From the NCBI GenBank assembly GCA_003427395.1, contig BFEA01000009.1, forward strand, positions 760,879-798,179: a stretch of 37,301 nt of DNA. The letters run 5' to 3'. The notes under the pieces were generated by a model, which searched no databases, was not told the DNA's origin, and saw nothing but the letters and a program-made list of their open reading frames with translations. This DNA comes from Chara braunii. Taxonomy: Eukaryota > Streptophyta > Charophyceae > Charales > Characeae. Both the position numbers and the translations under genes were made by a program. Below, one piece after another: positions 29,314-37,301 of this stretch (within the stretch, counting starts at the first letter, position 1; every line of letters starts with the position of its first letter).

Positions 29314-29847
29314 TCACCCGCCGCGCACCTGTGCCTCCAATAAATCCAAACGTGCCAGCTTGTCATCGTCGAAAATCAAAGTAGACCTTCGTCCACATCG
29401 CATGACTCTAACAATCCGAGTATTATAGAAGGAGGCCATCCGAGAGGCTAGTCTCCAAACTATAACTCGGAAAGGTCGACTAAGTCCAAACAGGTGTCGA
29501 GTCTCTGTGTCCCGGATCCAGACGACGCCGAAACGCCTACCGGACAAAGTAATCTTGATACTCACAATGACTCGAGAGAGGCATTGGAGGTTACTCGCGT
29601 GGTGGAAATACAAAGTATATCCGTAAAGCTCGTCGGGAGTCCGAGCCGTGTTGGCTCGAAAATCCGCGCGAGTATTAGGGAAAAATCCCTCGCCATTTTG
29701 AAGCAGTCCAATGAAGTCGAACTAGTCGATAGGAGATTCATCTCAAATTCGTAAAAGTCGCGCCGCACTCCTGAGGAAATCATACTCGTGTGTATCACGA
29801 ACCAGCAGATACCTCAGGATTGTCAGGTCTCGTCGTGCTCCAGGCAT
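29314..29847 (-). pseudogene. LTR ORF C (5' LTR copy)
   Basis: Identical to 14159-14692, same two in-frame stops. Being in the 5' LTR it lies upstream of gag on the same strand, so a transcript started in the outer LTR would read ORFs A, B and C before gag. Confidence 0.5.
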
Positions 29848-29870
29848 CTGCATATCAGAACGTATCCAAA

Positions 29871-30383
29871 TTAGTCGCGTAAAAACTCCTCGAGTTCTTC
29901 AGCTTCATCTTCCAAATCATCATCATATAATGCTTCGGCTCCTATAATAACGAATCTATTGACACGTATCCGCTCTGCGTAGTATATGCCAAAGAATGGG
30001 CCTTGTCGCTCATTTAGCCAAAGCACGTAACGAACGAACGGCAACCTTATTTCCGGGATCTCGACCACCTGTAGATTCAGTTCGTATGACTGCAATATCA
30101 CCAAGTTCATATTAACGAAGTGACGTTCGGGCAATGGCGGTGCGAACTCGTAGTGAATAACATCCAAGCCGGCCGGTCTCCTGAAAATAAGTCGTCTGGG
30201 GGGTCTCTGCGCACTGCCATCCCAAAACCGCGGAACGTCCTCCTCTGAGTACAGCTCTGACGGGTTATAAACAAGTCGGCCTATCCTTTCTACTCTTTCT
30301 CCGTTACGTCTTTGGATTTCAACCCTTTCGGCCGCCGAATTGCGGTCGTAGAAAAGGAACAAGTCCATGGATCCCGCAACCAT
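29871..30383 (-). CDS. LTR ORF B, intact 170 aa (5' LTR copy)
   Basis: Identical to 14716-15228, with the CTTTCAG splice-acceptor-like run before the ATG and the acidic tail ELEEFLRD. Unknown family. Identity may be an assembly product and does not prove selection. Confidence 0.6.
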   Translation of the reverse strand: MVAGSMDLFLFYDRNSAAERVEIQRRNGERVERIGRLVYNPSELYSEEDVPRFWDGSAQRPPRRLIFRRPAGLDVIHYEFAPPLPERHFVNMNLVILQSYELNLQVVEIPEIRLPFVRYVLWLNERQGPFFGIYYAERIRVNRFVIIGAEALYDDDLEDEAEELEEFLRD

Positions 30384-30428
30384 CTGAAAGAAAAAGGAAG
30401 ACGAATGTGATCAAGTTAAAACTAAGTA

Positions 30429-30869
30429 TCACTTAAAATATTTATCTTCCTTCTGGCCCGTGATTCTTATGGTACGACCAACCTCGTCAGGGGTATCTAA
30501 ATGTACTCCGTTCAGCTAATGGAACATGAGTCGGGCTGCTTGTGGCGCCAACTCTTCATACGTTAGTGGTACCTAGGATGACCACTTAAACAGGATTGCT
30601 AAGGCAGTTTTCCTTTTTCGCAAGGCGTCAAGAAATAAATTTTCTTCCGTGTGGATGCCTTCTCCATTACCCTAAGAGGTGGTCTGGGATACTCCTTCTC
30701 CTCGCCCGAGTACAAAACTCGGATCTTAGAAGTCAGACCGTCTCCACCGAATCGGCATAGTACCCCCCCCCAAAGCGGTCCACTCTAAGTCGATAACAGG
30801 GCCGGCCCCTAAGGCAACGAACCCCCGCCCCAAATGCCTCCTAGAAAAAGGGAAAACACCTACATAGCA
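30429..30869 (-). pseudogene. LTR ORF A (5' LTR copy)
   Basis: Identical to 15274-15714, with the same TAA and three TAG codons in frame. Confidence 0.5.
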
Positions 30870-31484
30870 TCAAGTAAAGTTTTGCCGCCTAGCGTGAAAG
30901 TAAACTCAGACGAAAAAAGAGGAATCGTAGAAAGATAGAATCATTCAGACTGACAGACATAGATGGAAGAGGGTTATTCGGGAAAGAATGGGTAACCTCA
31001 TGAATAAGTCTAAACCAAGTTTAATTTCTCTTCCTTATGCTCGCTTCGTTTCTCGTTGTCTTTTTTTTCTTTTATTTATACATAGAATACAAGCACGGAG
31101 GTGAAAAAGTCAACCATTATTTCACCGTCATCACCCTCATCCAATTCAGTCCACATGCTGTACCTGCAGTCAAAACCCAACGACACACAGACCACCATGC
31201 ATTCCTTTACCATTGTAAGACTCCCAGTCATACATGCAAGAACACACATCCTCTTCCCTTTTTCAATGAACATTCAATAAAACAGNTCAAAGCAAGTGTG
31301 GGTTCACTCATGTGTGAAGGGAACTGAGTCAATTTAACTGANTGATTGACCTTGAGTGAAATTGAATAAATGGCCNACTCAAGAAGACCGTATAAATCAC
31401 ACTCCAGAGAATACAATCGTCACAATGAGTCGCCTGCAAAACAATCCACACCACTCCTTAGAACGATCACTTGTTGCGACACCC

Positions 31485-32085
31485 TGCGTCGCCGCCGTAA
31501 AATTTTCACAGCGCTCCCGCACCACGGCTGGTTAAACCGGAGTCACCGTCGAAAGATTCCGACAGTGCTACCGCACCGCTGCCGAAAAACCCAGAACCGC
31601 CGCTGTAGAAAACCCGGTGGCGCTTCCGCACCACTACTGAAAAACCAGGCCAACCGCCGCAAAAAAAACGGTAGCGCTTTCGCACCACCGCTGAANAACC
31701 AGGCCTGCTGCCACAAAAACCCGGCAGCGCTTCCGCACCACCGCAGAAAAACCACGCCTGCAGCCGCAAAAAAAAACTGGCAGCGCTTCCGCANCACCGC
31801 AGTGAAACCAGGCCTGCTGCTGCAAAAAACNGACAGCGCTTCCGCACCACNGCNGAAAAACCAGGCCTACTGCCACAAAAAACCGGCAGCGCTTCCGCAC
31901 CACCATTGAAAAACCAGGCCTGCCGCTGCAAAAAAAACCGGCAGCGCTTCCGCACCACCGCAGTGAAACCAGGCCTGTTGCCGCAAAAAACCGGCAGCGC
32001 TTCCGCACCACCGCAGTGAAGGCCTGTGCCGCCGCAGCAAAATTTCGGCAGCACTCTCGTACCACCGCAGTAAAAACTTGTGCCG
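31485..32085. repeat. GC-rich minisatellite (5' LTR copy)
   Basis: Same 53-56 bp units and the same N positions as 16330-16930. Confidence 0.9.
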
Positions 32086-32420
32086 CCTGCCGTAGTACTG
32101 GAGTGCCACCGGGACTGTCTCGTGGGACCAGCACCAGCCAAAGGGGGGGGGGGGAGCAGAGTGCTCCCTACCTTGGCTATGGCTGCCCAATCCTCCTCCT
32201 GGTGCTCCTCTGCAGTCCTCCAGCTCCTCCTCACGTTGCCTCAGCAGTCCTCCAGCTCCTCCTCACGTTGCCTCAACAGCAGCTCCAGCAGCCACAACAC
32301 TCAAGTGTGCCCGTCACACAGTGGCAGCACGAGTGCTTTGTGTGGCAGCTGGGGGGCAGCTGCCTTTTTTATATTGGCTGAAGAGAGCTGGACGTCACTC
32401 TAGCCCCCTGGCGAAAACGC

Positions 32421-33119
32421 GGGCTCACAGTGAGCCCTTGATCTGGCCTAGATCCAGGGCTGACTGTGGCCGCACCACAGCCACAGCCTTAGTGTGGGGC
32501 AGTTTCTTTAACTGCCCCATTTTTATTTTTCTTTTCTTTTTTCCAGCTATCTCGGAATCTGGCGAGATAGCTGGTCTCCTGCCATTTCCAAAACACCTTT
32601 TCTTTTCTTTTCCTGATAAGGGGTTGGAGAGATACAGCCCCTTACAGTTTGATGTACCCGGACCTTTTTTCCAGGGCAGATATATCGAGGAAAAGGCTGT
32701 ATCTAGCCTTTTCCTTAGCGTCCCCTCAATTTCCAGGCTCCCTGCAAAAACGGGAGCCTCATAGTTACCAGCACCACGTGAGGACAAGTGTCCTCACTCA
32801 AATTTCTACTGAACTTGGCTTTTACCTCAGCCAGGTTCATGCTGTTGCTTGCAACAACCCTCCTCCTTTTCTTCTCTGCCCTCCCCTGAAAACGGGGAGG
32901 GTAGTTGTAAGGTTGGGAGAGGTAGGACCTCCCCTTCCTAACTCCCACGTCCCTCTGCTTTCCGTCACTGTTCCACGCGTGCACTGTGGGCCGCGAGATC
33001 TGAGATCTCAGGGCCACAGTCAATTTTCCCAAGAACAAAGTGGGAGCATTTGTGCTCCCACACAGTCTGAAAGCCTGTTTCTTTGATCCACGAGGCGGTT
33101 GCCTCGTTTTTGTTTCACT

Positions 33120-33152
<33 letters not shown>

Positions 33153-33452
33153 GTTTTTTAGTTTTCTCGTTTTAGCCTCCCCCCGTTTTTGCCTTGTTGG
33201 CTGTGGCGTCAACAGCCACGAACGGGAGAAAACAGAAAAAGAGAAATAAACCAAAAATAAAGAAGAAAACAAAAAAAAAACATACCTGAGTGGTTGCAGT
33301 AGCAGCAGTGGCTTGGCCACTGTGTGGGGAATGTATTCTCCCACTTTCTGGTGGGAGATTCATTCATTTTTGCTTATCCTATGGTTGGCTTCCTCGACGA
33401 GGAGCCAACCTTAGGTAGGCATGTAGGTAGGTAGGTAGGTCGTAGGTGGCCT

Positions 33453-33511
<59 letters not shown>

Positions 33512-34245
33512 CCTAGACGCCCTTAGCGCCATGTTCAGGCGCAGAAGTAGTTGTCCAGATTGTCGAGGCTCAGCCTCCTGATGAGTCGGTGAGATTCCGA
33601 CGAAACAGCCTGGCACAGAGCTACCCGTTCGTTCAAAACGAACGGGTGCCCAACAAAACTTAAAAAAAAAGAAAAAGAAGACAAAAAGAAAAAAAACAAA
33701 AGAAGAAATCCAAACCAAATCTAAGAAAAAAAAATCTAAGATCAAAAGAAAGAAAAAAAATCAATAAAAAAAAATATCCTACCTGAGACGAAACGGGGCC
33801 CGTTCCGTTGAAAACGGGGGCCCTCTGAAACTGCTGAGGACTACAGTCCTCAGCCTTTGTTTCCTGGTCGCCATCTGGCGCTGCCATGTTAAGGTCGTTG
33901 GCTTATGCCAACGGCAAGGGTCATATTGAAATACAGACCCGAGTTCGATTCCCTACGGGGAATCGAAAAGAAAATTAGGACCATTTCTCGATTTGTGTGT
34001 GTCATCCTTGCACAGGGTCCATGCCGATCTGCGCGCGGCCGATCTGGACCGCGCGATCTTCAGATCGGGCGGTCGAGGTAGACCGCGCTTCTAAAAAAAA
34101 CGGGCAGCTCCAAAAGGAGCTAGCCCGGCAGAACCACGAGTGAGATTCGATCCCCATATCAGCGGGTCGAGAGTTGTGTACCGGTACCTACTGGGCTAGC
34201 TCCTGTTCCATGCTGAACAGGAGCAGCTCTTCAATATGAAGAGCT
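32421..34245. other. Hairpin array (5' LTR copy)
   Basis: Same series of inverted repeats as 17266-19090, e.g. CCAGCTATCTCG/CGAGATAGCTGG at 32543-32574. Includes the T28 tract (33122-33149), the TAGG/CT tract (33411-33508) and the tRNA-like words (33890-33967 plus strand, 34130-34205 minus strand). Confidence 0.85.
33555..33613 (+). ncRNA. Type III hammerhead ribozyme (5' LTR copy)
   Basis: Base-for-base copy of 18400-18458: GTC cleavage triplet (cut after 33564), stem I GAGGC-TCA-GCCTC, CTGATGA, stem II GTCGG/CCGAC, GAAA and the closing stem III. Same orientation as the left copy, 15,155 nt downstream. Confidence 0.92.
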
Positions 34246-34850
34246 TGCCCAGATACCTTCCCTGCCTGCGGCCTTTCAGGTGCCGGCTGCCTGTGGCCTA
34301 GCAGGCCTGCCCCGGTTGTGGCCTGTCGGCTGACCTGCCCGTGGCCTACCCTTACCGGTTAGCCGTGTGACCGCTTCTTGGTCGGCCATCGAACCGGGTA
34401 AGCCTTGGCATTTGCCTATCGGCCCCCAGGCTCAAAGTCAGACCCCGCGGTCCTAGAAAAAAAACGCAAGCTTCCTACGCCTCCTGCGCCGTGGCCCTAT
34501 ACCCTGGCGCAACTCTCTTTTAAGCCCATTTAGGCCCTGAATCGCGCGACTTAACAGCCGCGCGACGTTATCATAGGTAGGATAGGTTTAATTTTAACAT
34601 TTTTTTATCCCCGCATTCCTACGGCTTTCACAAAAGCGTAACCTTTGTCGTTCACACCCGATACCCCCGGATGTCACATGCGTCCGGACTAAAGTCCGAA
34701 AACTCTTAGTTTCTCAGTCATAGGTCAGGTCTGAATAAACATTTGGCAAACATCATTCTCATCAAGTCCTTCAATTCAACGCAAGAGTCGAACAACGTCC
34801 GACGTTCAAAAACACCGGCAAATACCCTTGTGAGGGTTTTTACCCCGACA

Positions 34851-37117
34851 GCGACCCCCCAATAAAAGGGAAGATATTTATTTTGGGAGTCATATTCTCA
34901 CTTTGGGGGTGCAAGAATCAGTTTCGAGTGTGAATGATGACCTCAATGTTAGGACTTACCGCTGTAAGGGTACAAATATTATTTTGAGCATACGACATCC
35001 TAATAAAAGGGTAGATAAATTATTTTAAGGGTCATACTCTCACTTAGGGCGTGCAAAACTCACTTTCGGGTGTGAATGATCACCTGGGTTTAGGACGCAC
35101 AACTCTAAGGGTCCAAAAATTATTTTGAGGTTATGACCACTCAATAAAAAGGCTAGAAAATTATTTTGGGGGTCACACTCTCATTTTGGGGGTGCAAGAA
35201 TTAGTCTCGGGTATGAATGATGACCTGGGGTTATGACTTACAACTATAAGGGTACAAAAATTATTTCGAAGGTACGATACCCCAATAAAAGGGTAGATAA
35301 ATTATTTTGGGAGTCATACTCGCACTTTGGGGGAGCAAGAATCAGTTTCAGATGTGAATGATGACCTAAGGGCTTGGATGCACAACTCTAAGGGTACAAA
35401 AATTATATTGAGGTTACAACTCCGCAATAAAAGGGTGGAGAGATTATTTTAAGGGACATATTTTCACTTTGGGGGTGCTAGAATCCGTTTCGGGTGCGAA
35501 TGATGACTAGGGGGTTAGGATGCACAGTGATAAGGGTAAAAAAATTATTTTGTTGTTATGACCCCCCAATAAAAGGGGAAATAAATAATTTTAAGGGTCA
35601 TACTCTCACTTAGGGAATGCATGATTTTGTTTCGGGGTGTAAATGATGACATGAGGGGTTGTACGCACAGCTATAAGGGTATGAAAATTATTTTGTGGTT
35701 GCAATCCCCCAATAAAAGGGTAGAGAAATTGTTTTGGAATTCATATTCTCATTTGGGAGTGCGAGAAGTAGTTGAGGGTAGGAATGATGACCTATGGGTT
35801 AGGATGCACAACTATAAGGGTACAAAAATTATTTTGAGGGTACGACCTCCCAATAAAAGGGTAGAAAAATTATTTTAAGGGTCATACTCTCACTTTGAGG
35901 GTGCAAGAATGGCTGTGAAGGATGACCTGAGGGTTAGGACGCACAACTATAAGGGTCTAAAAATTAATTTGTGGTTACGACCCCCAAATAAAAGGGTAGA
36001 AAAATTATTTTGGGGGTCATACTCTCACTTTGTTGGTGCAAGAATCAGTTTCGGGTGTGAATGATGATCTGGGGTTAGGACGCACAACTATAAGTGTACA
36101 AATGTTTTTTTGAAGGTACGACATCCCAACAAAAAGGTAAAGGAACTATTTTAATAGTCATAGTCTAAGTTTGGGGTTGCAAGAATCAGTTTCGCGCTGA
36201 CTTACGGGTACAAAAATTATTTTGAGCGTACGACACCCTTATAAAAGGGTAGATAAATTATTTAAAGGGTCATAATCTCACTTAGGGGGTGCAATAATCA
36301 GTTTCGGGTGTGAATGATGACCTGCGGTTAGGACGCACAACTTTAAGGGTCCAAAAATTATTTTGGCGTTACGACCCCTCAATAAAAGGGTAGAGAAATT
36401 ATTTTGGGGGTCATACTCTCACTTTGGGTGTGCAAGAATCAGTTTCAGGTGTGGATGATCACCCGGCGGTTAGGACTTACAACTAAGTATAAGGGTAAAA
36501 AAAATATTTTGAAGGTGCGACACCCCAATAAAAGTATAGAGAAATTATTTTGGGAGTTATACTCTCACTTTGGGGATGCAAGAATCAGTTTCGAATGTGA
36601 ATGATGACCTGGGGGTTTGGACGTACAGCTCTGAGAGTATAAAAATTAATTTGAGGTTACGACTACCCAATAAAAGGGGAGAGATTATTTTAAGGGTCAT
36701 ATTTTCACTTGGGGTGTGCAAGAATCAGTTTCGGGTGTGAATGATGACTTGGGGGTTAGGACGCACGAAAGTAAGGGTAAAAAAAAATATTTTGCGGTTA
36801 TGACCCCTCAATAAAAGGGTAGAGAAATTATTTTAAGGGTCATACTCTCACTTTGGGAATGCATGATTTTGTTTCGGGGTGTAAATGATGACCTGGGGGT
36901 TTGTATGCACAGGTGTACGGGTACAAAAATTATTATCCGGTTGCAATCCCCCAATAAAAAGGTTGAGAAATTATTTTGGGAGTCTTAATCTCATTTGGGG
37001 GTGCATGAATCAGTTTAGGGTATAAATGATAACCTGAGGATTAGGACGCATAACTACAGGGAAAATTGTTTTGAGGTTATAATTAGCGTATAAAAGGGTA
37101 GAGAAATTATTTTAAGG
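34851..37117 (+). repeat. 142-bp satellite array, third block
   Basis: Resumes at GCGACCCCCCAATAAAAGGG in the same orientation as the blocks left of the retrotransposon. The CACGTGCAGGG variant monomer that marks the 1.09-kb higher-order repeat is absent here, so this side of the array belongs to a different, less ordered part or was joined by rearrangement. Confidence 0.93.
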
Positions 37118-37204
37118 ATGCGTTACCAGTTGTACGCACCCTCGTACGAGGACGGATTCGTACTTGTGTACTCGTACGCTACTCGTACACAAGGGACCCA
37201 TACG

Positions 37205-37252
<48 letters not shown>

Positions 37253-37301
37253 CTTCGTTAGTTTTTTTTTTTAGATTTAATATATATATATATATATATA
37301 T
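37118..37301 (+). mobile_element. hAT-like element, copy C (partial), with T and TA tracts
   Basis: ATGCGTTACCAGTTGTACGC then ACCCTCGTACGAGGACGG and TACTCGTACGC match the CTACGTTGCC end of copy B with a few changes, starting where the satellite breaks off (TTATTTTAAGG). It runs into T44 (37207-37250), T11 and (TA)n at the window edge, and has no second end in view. Confidence 0.65.

Larger units (their letters stand above)
12871..34850 (-). mobile_element. Giant Ty3/gypsy LTR retrotransposon, 21.98 kb
   Basis: Two direct repeats of 6825 and 6824 bp (12871-19695 and 28027-34850) begin TGTTCCGTGAACC and end CCCCGACA on the plus strand, i.e. TG...CA ends. Between them 8331 bp encode gag, protease, RT, RNase H and integrase on the minus strand, so the right repeat is the 5' LTR. 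It sits inside the 142-bp satellite, which continues in the same orientation on both sides. Adjacent five bases differ (CTCAC left, GCGAC right), so no target-site duplication is visible. Pol carries several stops and frameshifts and a nested transposon, so this copy is not autonomous. LTRs of 6.8 kb are far larger than the usual 0.3-2 kb for gypsy elements. Confidence 0.9.
28027..34850 (-). repeat. 5' LTR of the giant element
   Basis: Partner of 12871-19695; TG...CA ends. The outer 520 and 400 bp differ from the other LTR by about 3-5%, mostly transitions; the central 5.9 kb shows no difference, including shared N bases. All internal features recur at +15,155. Confidence 0.9.

Overview
The window is a repeat-dominated stretch of a eukaryotic nuclear genome: tandem satellite DNA, a nested giant LTR retrotransposon, a short inverted-repeat transposon, and a decayed intron-containing gene. 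No bacterial operon, rRNA or CRISPR was seen. The organism cannot be proven from sequence. The Ty3/gypsy reverse transcriptase reads in the style I know from charophyte algae (Chara) and from one fungal gypsy clade (VTVRDAN...LSESCAG...LIDLYSGYDQ...SPYIDD), so a streptophyte alga is my best guess, held with moderate confidence. LAYOUT: (1) 1-126 is the end of a broken plus-strand Ty3/gypsy reverse transcriptase of a different lineage. (2) 127-6027 is AT-rich. It holds a three-copy 160-bp tandem repeat, a minus-strand decayed gene of the DUF7869 family (about 4560 down to 1390) with a frame-preserving 747-nt intron and a BAH/tudor-like tail whose last part is duplicated, and a four-copy 119-168 bp tandem repeat. 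(3) 6028-12870 and 34851-37117 are one 142-bp satellite array, partly organised in a 1.09-kb higher-order repeat, split by the giant element. (4) 12871-34850 is a 21.98-kb Ty3/gypsy element on the minus strand. Its LTRs are about 6.8 kb each (12871-19695 as 3' LTR, 28027-34850 as 5' LTR) and the 8.3-kb interior encodes gag, protease, reverse transcriptase, RNase H and integrase in the classical gypsy order, with several stops and frameshifts. (5) A short element with 9-bp terminal inverted repeats and 8-bp target duplication (hAT-like, TACG-rich ends) interrupts the protease region at 25009-25431, interrupts the satellite at 9970-10765, and begins again at about 37118. THE UNUSUAL PART is the LTR. 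Each copy carries a three-ORF cassette (A, B, C) on the same strand as gag-pol with no family I recognise; a 53-56 bp GC-rich minisatellite; a 1.8-kb run of more than 20 different near-perfect hairpins; two tRNA-like polymerase III promoter remnants; and a complete type III hammerhead ribozyme on the opposite strand to gag-pol. Because the ribozyme is in both LTRs in direct orientation, a plus-strand transcript would be cut at two sites 15,155 nt apart. CAUTION: the central ~5.9 kb of the two LTRs are identical down to the same ambiguous N bases, while the outer 400-500 bp at each end differ by about 3-5%. The central part of at least one LTR was therefore probably filled in from a shared consensus, and LTR identity must not be used for dating.
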